Origin: Deinandra increscens subsp. villosa
Lineage: Eukaryota > Streptophyta > Magnoliopsida > Asterales > Asteraceae
Direction: 5' to 3'
DNA length: 64,000 nucleotides
Assembly (NCBI GenBank): GCA_039602395.1
Contig: JBCNJP010000025.1
Coordinates: 102,414,124-102,478,123 of the forward strand
Numbering within the stretch: position 1 is the stretch's first letter; the number at the start of each line of letters is the position of its first letter. A program made the position numbers and the translations under genes. The notes under the pieces were generated by a model. That model ran no database searches and had not been told where the DNA came from. It saw nothing but the letters and a program-made list of their open reading frames with translations. Below are positions 24,862-36,337 of this stretch, one piece after another.

Positions 24862-26697
24862 ATGGTTAACAATACCTCTCGTTTAGATATCGTTGAAGGC
24901 CAACAGCAACAATTGATTGGTGAGATGGCATCGCTGAAATCCTCTGTGGATGCTGGCATGACTGAGCTTCGCTCGATGATGGCGGACCTGCTGAAAGCCC
25001 ACGAGAAACGACAGATTGTGGTCTCTTCCGGCTCCGGGTCCGGTTCTGGTTCGGGTTCTCCGTCGTTGGAGGTCCCTTGGGCCGTGAAGAAGGTGAAGCT
25101 GCCTGAATTCTCCGGTTTCGATCCTCAGGGTTGGATCCACAAGGCCAATTTATACTTCGATGTGAACAAAACTCCACCGGAACTTCGTCTCCGACTTGCT
25201 GAATTGAGTATGTTGGGGGTCGCGCAGCACTGGTTCACTATCGTCACCTCCTCCCGGCCGTCCTTGACTTGGTCGGACTTCCAAGCCGAGATGCTTCGTC
25301 GATTCAGCGGCCTGGAAATCCAGAACCCATACGAACAGCTCTCTACTCTGAAGCAAGGTGAGTCGATTCTCGATTATATTGATGATTTCGAGTATCTGCT
25401 TTCTCTGGTGCCCAAATTGGAGGAATCGCAGGCGATTGGGTATTTCGTCGCCGGCCTGAATGACGACGTCCGTCGTTGGGTTCGTTTGCACCGACCGGTG
25501 ACCCGAATTGACGCCATGAACTTGGCGAGGGATGTGGTGCAGCTCCTTCATCCTGACAGCGCCGGTGGCTCGGCTTCGAGATTCAGGTATTCATCGCCGT
25601 CTTCTGCTTATTCCTCGTTGTTAGCCGCTCCTGCAAGTTATTCCGGTTCGGGCCACCCAGCTCTGTTGGGCCACTCTCATCTGTTGGGCTCTTCCTCCTC
25701 CCCACAAAAAGATAAGACGACATCTGGTGGGCCATTACGTTTTGGGCCAACTGGGCCAGCTACCTCATTAGCTGCCAACGTCTCTGCTTCCGGACTAGTT
25801 GTGAACCGTGATCGAGGAACCCGCACATTATCGCGAACCGAGTACGAGGATCGAAAGAAAAAGGGGCTTTGTTTTCGTTGTGGTCAATTGTACGGGCCGG
25901 CTCACAAGTGTCCCGAGGGTACCCTTCGTGTCTTGCTACTTGGTGAGGATGAGGTCGACTCGGGTGAGCACTTACTTCCTCCATCTGGTGATCTTACCTT
26001 GTTCGAGTCCAAGGGCCCATTGGACGTCTCCGGAGGTGTCGCCACCATGGAAATCGGGGGCATTCTTTTGGGTAAGGTCCTTCACTTTTTGGTTGATAGT
26101 GGATCGACACATAACATCATTTCCAAGCAATGGGTCAACACTTTGGGCCTTCCCTTGTCTCCGATTCCGGAGTTGCAAATTACGGTGGGTAATGGGGACG
26201 AGGTCACAATTCGCCACCAATGTTTATCGTTGGAAATTCGTCTTGACGATCATGATTTTACCTTGGATGCCTTGGTGTGTGATGACCTTGCTCGGGATTT
26301 TATTTTGGGAATGCCGTGGCTCTCGTCGTTGGGTGAAGTGGTACATGATTGGAAACATTATTGGATGGAATTCATGGATAACGGCGTTTTGGTTCGTCTC
26401 CGAGGCTTACCTCCTGCCGGCTCGGATGTTCCCTCGGCTTATCCGGTCGAAATTATAGCTACTCGATGGGTTTTATGTGACAACGAACCGGTTCGCCAAT
26501 GGCTCATCCTTTGGAGCGACTGCTCATCTGAAGGGGCAACCTGGGAAGCCGCTCGTTGGATTCAGTCCCGGTTCCCGTACGCACGTCTTGAGGACAAGAC
26601 GTATTTTAAGGAGGCGGCATTGATAGGAAATGATCATAGCTCGGGGGGGAGTTTGTCAATTAAGGATAAGAAAAGGGTCATTAGGAAAAGTGGCTAA
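24862..26697 (+). CDS. Gag-protease-chromodomain polyprotein (pol core deleted in frame)
   Basis: 611 residues from the ATG at 24862, which has the good context caccATGg; a more upstream in-frame ATG at 24805 would add 19 residues. In order: a short helical region (about 10-50); a Ser-Gly linker (55-67); a Ty3-type gag domain (about 77-230; WIHKANLYF, LKQGESILDYIDDFEYL); a zinc knuckle CFRCGQLYGPAHKC (337-350); a retropepsin-like protease with DSGSTHN (412-418) and ILGMPWL (481-487); then, directly, a C-terminal chromodomain (about 528-583; TRWVLCDNEPVRQWLILW, ATWE). In full-length relatives about 800 residues of RT, RNase H and integrase lie between the last two. The frame is intact throughout and stops inside the 3' LTR. 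The protein could form particles and cut itself but cannot reverse-transcribe or integrate. Confidence 0.9.
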   Translation: MVNNTSRLDIVEGQQQQLIGEMASLKSSVDAGMTELRSMMADLLKAHEKRQIVVSSGSGSGSGSGSPSLEVPWAVKKVKLPEFSGFDPQGWIHKANLYFDVNKTPPELRLRLAELSMLGVAQHWFTIVTSSRPSLTWSDFQAEMLRRFSGLEIQNPYEQLSTLKQGESILDYIDDFEYLLSLVPKLEESQAIGYFVAGLNDDVRRWVRLHRPVTRIDAMNLARDVVQLLHPDSAGGSASRFRYSSPSSAYSSLLAAPASYSGSGHPALLGHSHLLGSSSSPQKDKTTSGGPLRFGPTGPATSLAANVSASGLVVNRDRGTRTLSRTEYEDRKKKGLCFRCGQLYGPAHKCPEGTLRVLLLGEDEVDSGEHLLPPSGDLTLFESKGPLDVSGGVATMEIGGILLGKVLHFLVDSGSTHNIISKQWVNTLGLPLSPIPELQITVGNGDEVTIRHQCLSLEIRLDDHDFTLDALVCDDLARDFILGMPWLSSLGEVVHDWKHYWMEFMDNGVLVRLRGLPPAGSDVPSAYPVEIIATRWVLCDNEPVRQWLILWSDCSSEGATWEAARWIQSRFPYARLEDKTYFKEAALIGNDHSSGGSLSIKDKKRVIRKSG

Positions 26698-26948
26698 TGA
26701 GTCATTATCAAGTTGTTATAAATAAGGGGTGTAGGGGGGCCTCATGGGTTAAGGGGGAATAAGTTTGTTAGAGTTGTTAGGCTCCTTTCTTCTAGAAAGT
26801 GAGAGAGGGATTCTCCCTGGTTATTTTCCTTTGTAATTTCCTTATTTTGGTATCAATCTAGTTTCACTCTATTCATCATCATCGTCAATCATCATCAACC
26901 AATACAGAATTCGATTACAGTTGCTAAACAGAAATCAAATACCTATCA
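26621..26948 (+). repeat. 3' LTR of the gag-protease-chromodomain element
   Basis: 328 bp, ends TGATAGG...CCTATCA, followed by the TSD gataa (26949-26953). The polyprotein frame runs 74 bases into this LTR before its TAA. The upstream purine tract is short (aaggaggcggca), a weak polypurine tract. Confidence 0.93.
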
Positions 26949-29900
26949 GATAACTTCATCATTTGTTGATTGTTTCTTACAAATCGATGACTTGAAAAAA
27001 AATCATCGAGAAACCGGGTTCGACTTCTAATCTTCAGGAGTTCCATTTTTATATCCATCTGATTAATTGAAGTTGTTTATAATATCTGTGTAGGGTTTCT
27101 CTGTAATTTTGTTTAATTTAGGTTAAACGTTCTCAAATCTGTCCTAGATTGAGGTAACTCCGTACACTAAAATAGGTTCGACACTCAATTACAATTTAAC
27201 ATTTTGGATCAGCTAGAATTGAAGTAGAGTCCCAACACTGCTCTGCACATGTAAATGTTTGGTCCACATCAAATTATATAAAGCAACAATTAACTGGTAA
27301 ACTAATCACAAAACTGCTTGAAAACACACAACAAATGTGTACTAGATAAGAGAATGTTATACACCAAGCTCCCAAGTATTTAATTGGACGTCTCAATACC
27401 ACAGAAACTATTCTTGCAACAATGTCACATTAGGCGTGAATCAACTGTATGCTGGTGCAAGTTTTAGAGAAAATAATGGGTTCAAATGCCCGCCATTGCT
27501 GTTTCTGTGTGCATTTTGATAATTATGTATTATAGTTAGTACTGCAATTACAACACATAGTTTTCAATGCATTTTCTTTAATCTTAGTAGGAGATAAGGA
27601 AGATATGGAATAAGGTTGTGATACACAACATTTTGACCCAACTTCCTATAATATCATATTGTAGCAATATAGGCTCTTTTATTTGTTTTCAATTCTGAGT
27701 TGTTCAATATTTCTCATCATTATATATATTATTTATGAAAATTCTTTTTCTTTCTATTTTTTTTATCACAGAAGCTACAAAAATAAGAAGTGGACCGCAT
27801 TAATTTGCAGGGTGGGGTGGGGGTGATTTGGCTTTAGCCGAAGAACATGTTGCACTCAAGTTCTAAGTGTTGAAAAACCTTCAGTTTTCTTTCATGACAT
27901 CATCACAACCTCCTATCAGTTTTTGTGCAAATAATATGCCATAAAAATTGGTCGGCACTACTCAACTATTGTGTTTCAAACACAATATAACAATTTGTTT
28001 GTTTTTCTTCTTGAAGGATGAATGATGCTCAAGGCTAAAGATTTATCCAATTCTGCAAAAGGTATCATCTGTGAACAAAAATATATTTTTGCCAAAGATT
28101 ATAGCTTTACTGCAAAAGGTGGATATAAGTTATGATTGAAAGCACCTGAGGTGTACTAATAAAAAGAATCATGAGGACACTTAAAATGTGTTTTGTGAAA
28201 AAACTGAAAGCACGCCATGTACAATTGCAACTAGAGATAGCAATTTAACCCATTTGCTTATAAAGCAGTTGTTTAGGGGTATTTTTTCAACATCTGTTTT
28301 AACTCGATCTTTTTTAATCTATTTAAAGGATGGTACTATTAGAACAATGTATTAAAGCTATTTTGTTCCACTGAAATTTGTAGAGAAAAAGGAAAAAGAC
28401 AAATCATGACCTAAATGATAGTTGTACTAAAAGGTTAGATCAAGATATAATGTTAGATCTTCTAATGTTAGATCGTCCTATCTTTTTTTTTTTTTTTTGG
28501 TTAAAGAACCTATATTTCTGTAAATGCAGGGTTAATGGGTAGTAGTAGTTCATGTAATTGCGTACGGATTATCTATATATATGCACATTTGTTTGCCACA
28601 TGACCACATCTACAACATTCATCTTCTTTTGTATTGCTTACAGATTAATATCACATGTCTTAAATGTCAATAATTTTACACAGATTATTGCTTACAAATT
28701 ATTCACATTTATCTTTTATATTGATTACAAACTATTGCATATAGTTTGTTGTTAAAGTCTATTTATGTTAATGCAGGGTTAATGGGTAGCACTTCATGTA
28801 ATTGTAGCCGCATGAATTGTCCCGTAGATATATCGATGAGATTCGTTAACTCTGGTGACTTCTTCATCAGTTTTTTTAAGGTAACTACTGTCTCTTTATG
28901 CAAGGTTGGTGTTTGCTGAATTTATTTAGTTATTTTCATGCTTCAAGGGTTAGAACATGCTTATGTATCACCCATAAAGAGGTAGAAGAAACTCGGTTAA
29001 CTTTTAAAAATATTAATAGTCCATCTTTATTCTTGGTATCATACATTTTCATAAACTCATATTGTTGCCATTGGGAAAAGCCACTTCATTATTTATTTTA
29101 GTTATTCCATTTCATTGGTGATATTTGGTTGGAGCCATAGAATGTGTTTATGTCACAAAGATTTGAGTCAAATAGCTGCTCTTATTAATCAACTAACATT
29201 TTGTTTTGATTTTTGATGTTTTTTATATATATTTTAAAGTTATGGTTAAGTTTTATTTCAATAAACTGAACTTAAAGTTTATATAATGAAGTAAGATTGC
29301 TGATTGTTTTTTTATATTGTTTAGTGTCATTTATATGATTTTTTTTATAAAGTGATATCAGATGTGTTATGCTATTTGCAATTGTTTTGTTCATTATTTA
29401 TGATTTTATATTGACTATAGCTTTCTATTCGTTAATTTGCTTTTTTATTTATGCAGGTTGTAGGTATAAAACATATGTTGGAAATGGAAGGTTAGATCAA
29501 GAGATAAGGTCTTGGTTGCTTTTTGCACATTATACCATGGTTCTATGTAAACCATTGCAGGTATCATGATAATTAGCATATGTCTTACAACCTATTAGTT
29601 TAGTTAGCATGTTCACATGTGAGTTCCTTAATATTCCCTGATAAACATGAAGATGAAATAGGTAATTTTGAATACCTTTTTAAGTAATTAATTACTGGTT
29701 TATCCAGGTTTTAGGTAATTTTAATTTGGCTCGATCATCTCTTCTTACAAACTATTAAACACAACAGGTTGAAATACAATTTTTAAACATAATTACGACA
29801 AGTTCACTAATATAGTTATATCAATTAAACAGTTATTATGCATGATTTGATTGCAGATTACTTGGTGCTCCACATTGATCATGGTAATCTTATTTTCATA

Positions 29901-30310
29901 AAGTTTTATGTCGCTTTAAATTTAATTTCCTTCATGGAAGAAAATTAACGAGCCAATGGGATTTCGTTTGTTAATAGTTCATCTTTATTTGTTTTTTGGT
30001 ATGTGGCATGTTCTTTTGTTTTAGGAGTTACATAGCTTCTGTAGTGAAAATAATGGACATTGCATTATTAAGGGTTAAGAGCAGGGATGGACTGAAACTT
30101 CTCATATTAGACGAAGATGGAAAAGTGATAAACAAAACATCAAATGTTGTTTATAAGTCTGTATTTTCTAATTTGTAACTTTTTTACATTTTCCAATGTT
30201 GTTTTTTTTCTTAGATTGCAATTATCGAACTACATTTATTAGAATATGTTACTATAAGTATTACTTTGTTTTAAAATCCGCCCGTGCATGGCACGGGTAT
30301 CAAAAACTAG

Positions 30311-32026
30311 TATACTATATACAAGTGCTTATCTTTCCCGCACCTATTGACATACAACATGGCATTCATTCATGTAGAAAAACACACATATATTATACAT
30401 ACTCTTAAGGTTGTTTTTTACATTCACGTTATCATTTAAATATATATGTAAAAGTTTAAATAAAAATGTTTTTTGGTATAAAATATATATAAAAAGAATT
30501 CGTGTTTCATCTCTCGAGTTACTAATGAATTTTACTTGTTGTTTTGCATTGGTGTGATGGTGTCGAGGTCGAGCTGGGAGCGTCTAGCTTGCTATTGGGA
30601 TCAGAGTTGCTGGGCTTGGATTAGAGTTGCTGGGCTTGGTCATGCAGTTGCTGGGCTTGATATGCAGTTGCGATTGTTGCGGTTCGGTTCTAACAGATTT
30701 ACCAGTCTCACGGGTCAATGACCCGCTCCACTTGCACAACTATATAATATCACTTTCTGCTCATTAGGGTTTAGAGTGTGTGAAAGTTGTTATCGCCGTA
30801 ACAGTTTTGTTGCTTTCATTCTCTCTCGATCTCTGTATTCTTCTTCTTTGTCTCTGTAACAATCTAGGGTTGTGATTCATTGTGTTGATGAATCTGTGTA
30901 TCCGTTAGGCTGTGAGATCGTTCGTATAGATCATCCAGTTGATGATCTATTTCTTGTATTGAGAATAGTGTCTGGTATTTTCGACATTCAATCTGTTGGA
31001 TCTTGTCTCTCGATTACGTGTTCTTGACAGTAACGCCCCACTTTTATTTGTTTAATAAAGATTTTGGGTTATATTTGTAAAGTTTGAAAAATGAGGGACT
31101 AAAGTCGGCTTGATGAGAAAAGTTAAATACAGTGTGAAAATGAGTTTTTCATCGACTTTGGATATAAATAAAATACAGATAACATAGGTTGTTGGTGCTA
31201 TATTTTTATGGATTTGTGTAGTACGTTGTGAGGGCTTTCAACGCACAAAACCACGTTTAAAACCGAGTTCGTATGAATGAGATGTCGATGCTCAATAATA
31301 CATCATAAAATTAAATTATTATTCTCTTTAATTTGAGTATAGTCTTGATATACTTTTTATTCCAATAAGTTTTTTTTTTTTTTTTAAATATGTATGTGCT
31401 AACGTATAACATATGTAATTATTAAGCGAATTATAAACGTAGGTTGTGTAATTATCAACATAAGTTGCAAGATTATCTTATAATTTGTGTTATTATTTTT
31501 TGCCATAATTATAATATATTAGTTACGTCATTATAAATATAGCTTACAACATTATAAAATAGTTTGTATGATTATCATATAAATTGCGTAATTACAAACT
31601 TTATGCGCGTTAACGGATCCATGATTTGTCTTGAGTGTGAGCGAAGAAGAGTAATTAGGTTATAACGGGTCATTTAAGATGTGCTAGGTTAAAAATTTAC
31701 GATAAAATTAAAACAAAATTTTAACTCATTCAGATTTTTACATACAAACTACGATAATAATAAATTAAAACTCTCACTAAAAGGGCTTCTGCAAAATTTT
31801 TAAAACATTTCTTTTGCATTTGATAAACATTAAAAGAGGCCTGTCATAATATATTAAAAGGTCCACAAAAAGTTATATTATAGTGACCAAGTTTTATAAT
31901 GAATGAGTGTATCATTTTTTTTCAAATATATGTGGCGTGCCTGATTACTTTGTAAATTTTGTATGTTTTAGAACTTAGTATATGTGTGCACCCATATAAA
32001 TACGCCATTTTTTGTGTGTGAGTGCA
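30311..32026. other. Gene-free stretch with an LTR-like segment
   Basis: 30700-31028 has the feel of a plant LTR: attagggttt, tctctctcgatctctgtatt, and an end ttcttgaca. However, neither a start TG nor a TSD could be fixed, so a solo LTR is only a possibility. 30560-30680 contains a short imperfect repeat (gttgctgggcttg, three times). The remainder is AT-rich without signal. Confidence 0.35.
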
Positions 32027-32051
32027 TTTAATGTTGGAAGATTGGAAATAA

Positions 32052-32169
32052 TTTTTTTTTTAAACCGTAAATATTTATTTACACCAATTACATTATTCTC
32101 AGGGTTTAAACCCATGACCTCCAATTAAGAGGACAAAGCCTCTACAAAGTGGGCTAGTCCCACATTGAC
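32052..32169 (-). mobile_element. tRNA-derived SINE inserted in the MULE terminus
   Basis: A 118-bp insertion with a T-run at its left edge (poly-A on the - strand), flanked by a perfect 14-bp TSD, aagattggaaataa (32038-32051 and 32170-32183). On the - strand, tagcccactttg resembles a Pol III box A and gggtttaaaccc a degenerate box B. It landed after the MULE was in place, since the duplicated target is MULE terminal sequence. Confidence 0.75.
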
Positions 32170-32597
32170 AAGATTGGAAATAAATAATTTAAGTTTTGAT
32201 GTTTGATCGTCAATAATTCCAAGTTTAAAAATAGTTCCCAGTGGTTCCATCTTTCAGTGTATTTGTTTTTAGTGGTCCCGCAGTGAACAAAACTAACACC
32301 GTTAATTTTTTTTTATGGTGTGGCAAATGATTGGGTTTTTTTAATGACAATTTCCACGTGGCATATCAGAATTATCTCTTTTAACAAGATCATGTTTTAT
32401 CTTTTTTCCCTAAGCCCTTAAATCGAACTTCAAACAAAAACACAGACACTTCTACGAACCCTAAATTGAACGAGCGCTACAAAGATTCAAACAACCAATT
32501 CGCACATCAGCCAATTTGAGAAGACATCTGATTCGCAGATCATCTGATTCGCACATCAGCCAATTCAAACCCTAAATCGCTACCTTTCTGTCCAACG

Positions 32598-32870
32598 ATG
32601 AAAGGCGTCATCTTCTTCAATCTGAACAATGGTGGGAAGGTAATTACAGTACCAGAAATTAGGTATGAGGGTGGCGAAGCAAAGCTTGTAGAGATTGAGA
32701 TCGATAAACTGTCTTACTTCGAACTTCTGGATTACATATTGGAACTCGATAGAATGACATACAAATCGAAGGAATATGTATGCTTGTATTGGCTTCATCC
32801 GGACACCAAGATTGAAGATTACTTGTTTCAACTTAATGATGATAAAGATGTAAGTGAAAGCTTTATATAG
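32598..32870 (+). pseudogene. MULE transposase N-terminal (PB1-like) exon remnant
   Basis: ATG at 32598, then MKGVIFFNLNNGGKVITVPE, ending LFQLNDDKD at an exon-like boundary (GTAAGT at 32850); 84 codons to the boundary. The pattern F...NGGK...P...Y.GG......I..D..SYFEL...+..L.......LYW..P resembles the PB1-like N-terminal domain that precedes the zinc finger and MULE catalytic domain in MuDR-type transposases. The rest of the gene is missing, so it is a deletion derivative. The family call is by pattern recall only. Confidence 0.55.
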
Positions 32871-33201
32871 TTGGCTCTGATTTTTTCTAGAATCTTAAAT
32901 GTGTATGCCATCCAACAAATTTGACAATATTAATGGGATTAATTTGACCATATTAGTTATCGATTACCAACTTTGCTATCCAACCTGATATGCCACGTGG
33001 AAATTGTCATTAAAAAAAAACCAAGTCGATCATTTGTCACATCATCAAAAAAATTAACGGTGTTAGTCTTGTTGACGGTGGGAGCACTAAAACCAAATAC
33101 ACTGAAAGGTGGGACCACTAGAAACTATTTTTAAAATTAAAATTATTGACAACCAAAAATCAAAATTTGGGATTATTTATTTACAATTTTCCTTTAATGT
33201 T

Positions 33202-34017
33202 TATGAAACGTATAAAATTACAAAAGTCTTGAAGCGTGGCTGGCATTGACTAGAACCTTCTTTTTTTATATATATAAAAAAATCGTTCTCTAACTTTTTT
33301 TTATAGTTTATCTAAAAAAATTATACTTTTAATTTAGTCAAGATTTTTTTATTGTTAAATTTACTTATGTTCCGGTTTCTTACGGCTTTATTTTTAAAGA
33401 TTAGTATTGTGTAGGTTATAATAGTTTATCATAAATCGACTAGTCCCTGCCGTAAATCGCAGATATAGCCTGCTAGTTAATATTTATTTGTGTAATTCAT
33501 CTCTCTTTCGTAACTACATTTTATAGTCCACGCATTGTCAAAAAGAAAAAAAAACATCTCTATTGCTAAATCGCAACGGAAATAAAAAATAATAATAAAA
33601 AGACGCAACGACATTAAAATTAAAAATATAGTTAAATATCACAGTAAAAAAACTTTAGATATCTAAAGTTAACGACGTGAAACTAACACTAAAACCAATG
33701 AAACGCTATATAAAACGATTTATAATAAATTATATTTTTTAAAATAGAGTGAGATTATATAAAAAAACTTATGAAGTTATCACAACTCGGTTATAAACAA
33801 TTAATAATGTTATCTATAATTTTAGTAAAAGAGATAATATATTTTATTTACAAAATTATAACCTAATTGATTATAGTCATTAAAAAAATCAGTTATTTGA
33901 TTAAAAATGACAAAACAATAAAAACTTTCAAGTTATATAATGGTAAATATCGAACTTTTCGGGTAAATAATGATAAATAATCTCAACTTTATCATTTCTA
34001 TATAAGGGGTTAAGTTA
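33202..34017. other. Gene-free AT-rich stretch
   Basis: Very AT-rich. No supported frame, RNA gene or bounded element. Confidence 0.5.
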
Positions 34018-34030
34018 CTCGAAGAAGTTT

Positions 34031-34311
34031 TTTTTTTTTTTGAACAGCCATCATATTAATGAAAACCAACAGGAAACCAACTTAGCAAGGAGCTAAGAAG
34101 GCACCATAAGTTACAATACATGCTCAGTCAATAAAGAAAAAAGAGAGAAAAACACCAGCAAAAAACCAAAGACTAAAACCATCTACCAAGTTTAAAAAGA
34201 AAAGCACGCTATATGATGCTATTTAATACGCAGCATCACCCAGGTCAAAGTCCATCCACGCTAAGAGTCCACTTCAGCTTGCTCCAAATCCCAACATGAA
34301 AAGACATTTAT
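34031..34311 (-). mobile_element. 5'-truncated non-LTR retrotransposon fragment
   Basis: A T-run at the left edge (poly-A on the - strand) and a perfect 13-bp TSD, ctcgaagaagttt (34018-34030 and 34312-34324), mark target-primed reverse transcription. The 280-bp body has no recognisable frame and would be the 3'UTR of a LINE copied on the - strand. Confidence 0.75.
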
Positions 34312-34324
34312 CTCGAAGAAGTTT

Positions 34325-34807
34325 ATTTAATGTAAGAAGTCTAACAAAGAATTGTGACCAATATATTTGTTATTAATTCAATCAATGGTTGAAACTAAAT
34401 TGATGGAGAAAGAGATGTATTTTTTTATCAATGATTGATTTTTGGCCACTTAAGTTGAATTTTCATCAAGTTTCCTCACTTTTTTTTAAGTTTATAATTT
34501 TTATATACTATGTATATATTTTTTAAATTACATCATAAAAACGGACGCTTTTATCTTTAGAATGACCACAGTATTGCTATATATAAAACAAAAAATATAT
34601 GTTTTTCAGATCTAGTGCGTCATTGTGTCTTTCTATTTGTTATTGTGTTTTTCTAAAATTATTACTTTTTAAACAAACTAATTATAAATTAACATTGTTG
34701 TGTACTTTAATATGTAACACAATAATCAAATAATAATAACTTTATCTAATACACACAAAAAAAAAAAAGATGATAAATACTTACTACAGAATTACCTGAA
34801 AAATAAA
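34325..34807. other. Gene-free AT-rich stretch
   Basis: No signal seen apart from A/T runs. Confidence 0.5.
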
Positions 34808-34819
34808 ACATAATGATCT

Positions 34820-35537
34820 TTTTTTTTGGAATGGCAATTCATTAAAAACGGGCAAAAAACCCCTAGCAAGAAGCTAGAGGCCGCCAACTACGAACATTAC
34901 ATACGGAAGGAAGACCACAACTCCCAATTAATGGGGTGAGACTTACATCGATTCAAGAACCAAATGAAACTCCAATTTTTAATTTCAAAAACTACCCGAT
35001 GTACCGAAGGAGACTTGTTGTTGAAGACCACGTTGTTCCTCTCTTTCCAAAGACACCAACAAGTGGTAAGCATGATTGTGTTCAAAGCCTTCCTTTTCCA
35101 ATCCACATCCGCCAAACCCTTGTGAATGTTTATCACGTCCTTAATTGAAAAAAAGAATAAGGTGGGGAGCCGACACCATTGTGCCACAATGGTCCAAACC
35201 GTATTAGCAAAGGAGCACCCTGTAAACAAGTGATCGATCGATTCCGTACTCTCGCCACAGAGAAGACAAGTCAGAGAATTCACATGAATGTTCCTCCGCG
35301 CGAGAGCATCCTTCGTGGGTAACCTTCCAAGAAACGCTCTCCACATGAACAAATTGAACACCACACAAACTCGGAAGTCAGCCCCTACTCCCTAGCCTCT
35401 TGAATAAATTAACGAAGGCCCTTTACAGAAAAACAGTCCCTCATATCGCCACAATGAATAAAAAGGGGGATAGGGGATCCCCTTGACGAACACCTTTGAA
35501 GCAATCGAACTCCGACGTCGGGGATCCGTTAATGAGG
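34820..35537 (-). pseudogene. LINE fragment: RT motif joined to the zinc-binding reverse-transcriptase tail
   Basis: Bounded by a perfect 12-bp TSD, acataatgatct (34808-34819 and 35538-35549), with a T-run at the left edge (poly-A). On the - strand, 35537 to about 35425 reads in the style ILINGSPTSEF..KGVRQGDPLSPFLF, the conserved RT core of plant LINEs. After a jump, frame 35364-34897 (155 codons) is the zf-RVT domain: WRAFLGRLPTKDALARR, CLLCGESTESIDHLFTGC, WCLWKERNNVVFNN. The part between these (YADD box and thumb) is missing, so the copy was made from, or later suffered, an internal deletion. Dead element. Confidence 0.9.
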
Positions 35538-35549
35538 ACATAATGATCT

Positions 35550-36009
35550 GAACATAATACACAATAACTAAAATAACTTTTTTTTAAAAATAATAAAAAA
35601 ATAATACTTCCTAAATTCAAAATATTTCTTATCAGATTTTATATGCAAGTATATGGATGGTACATTCGTGTGTTTGTATAGCTAGACAGACACAAATACA
35701 TATATGTTTTTTTACCACATCTGTTTGTTGTTTTCAAAAAAAATATTTAATAGATTTTTTATTAAATTTAATACCTGACGAATATGTGTTTACATCAAAT
35801 TAAAAGACGAGACCATCCGACGTGGACTTGATGTGGGTCCGGAATATAGACTGGTGACTGGGACACCACCTGCTTTTTTAAATGAAAATGATAGACTTTG
35901 CGATGCGTTTTCGATTCCTGATTGGCCCAACCTCTTTCCATTATCGTACTACTGATACTGACACCTATTTTCGGTCCCTCCCACTCGTACGGACGAGGTT
36001 GTCCAACTC
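35550..36009. other. Gene-free stretch
   Basis: AT-rich with no supported gene. The frames seen here on both strands run on into the MITE at 36013 and are shadows of it. Confidence 0.5.
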
Positions 36010-36012
36010 TTA

Positions 36013-36337
36013 GGTTAATTGCAATGGTTTCCCCATTTCCCCAATCCCCACTCCATTTTTGGTGCCACCTCATCATTCCCCACCCCTTCCCATTTTTCCC
36101 CATTTTAATTGCAATGGTTTCCCCACTCTCCCACTCTCCCAAACACCCCATAAAAACCTTCCCAATCCCCACTCTCTCTCTTTTCCCCGTTTTTTTCTTC
36201 TCAAGGTCGGGACCCCAAACCCCTTCCCCGATCGGGGACCCCGAGACACCCGCAATGGTGTTCCCGAGCACCCCGATCCCACCGAACTCCCCCGAACCCT
36301 CCCCGATTCCTCCTCCCCGAAACCATTGCAATTAACC
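36013..36337. mobile_element. Tourist-like MITE with C-rich interior
   Basis: Perfect inverted termini of at least 18 bp, ggttaattgcaatggttt and its complement, flanked by TTA (36010-36012 and 36338-36340). The interior is unusually C-rich (cccc runs), which makes long proline-rich frames on one strand and Gly-rich frames on the other. I take none of these as real. Confidence 0.85.

Larger units (their letters stand above)
24428..26948 (+). mobile_element. Young non-autonomous Ty3-type (chromovirus-like) LTR retrotransposon
   Basis: Two 328-bp LTRs with one mismatch, a perfect 5-bp TSD gataa (24423-24427, 26949-26953) and one open frame between them that encodes gag, protease and a chromodomain tail. 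Reverse transcriptase, RNase H and integrase are absent. About 2.5 kb in total, against the usual 5 kb or more. The near identity of the LTRs says it inserted recently, into the outer Helitron. It would need polymerase and integrase from a full-length relative. Confidence 0.93.
23130..30310 (+). mobile_element. Helitron-like element, outer copy, carrying an LTR retroelement
   Basis: The 3' end shows a hairpin cccgtgcatggcacggg (30281-30297), then tatcaaaaa and CTAG (30307-30310), followed by T: the same design as the inner element. Sequence directly after the inner element's CTAG (actatataaaagaaaagatt gatgctgaggtggc) looks like a Helitron 5' region. The inner copy thus seems to have landed within the first bases of this one. 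The interior is interrupted by the LTR element at 24428-26948. The flanking arms (23.1-24.4 kb and 27.0-30.3 kb) hold only short unrecognised frames, for example 29996-30178. No RepHel protein is visible. Confidence 0.5.
32036..33192 (+). mobile_element. Mutator-like element (deletion derivative) with 9-bp TSD
   Basis: Terminal inverted repeats of about 190 bp; both start ggaa(g/a)attg and share tttcagtgtatttg and tgacaatttccacgtggcat. They are flanked by a perfect 9-bp TSD, tttaatgtt, at 32027-32035 and 33193-33201. 9-bp duplications and long inverted repeats define MULEs. The left repeat is interrupted by a SINE (32052-32169). The interior is one exon of what looks like the transposase gene, with its leader. 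Confidence 0.9.

Noticed and set aside
24753..26458. Several antisense and off-frame ORFs within the gag-protease gene
   Set aside because: Shadows of a real, GC-richer coding frame; none has recognisable domains.
30700..31028. Solo LTR of a Copia element
   Set aside because: Composition is suggestive, but no TG start or matching TSD could be found, so it is left as a possibility only.
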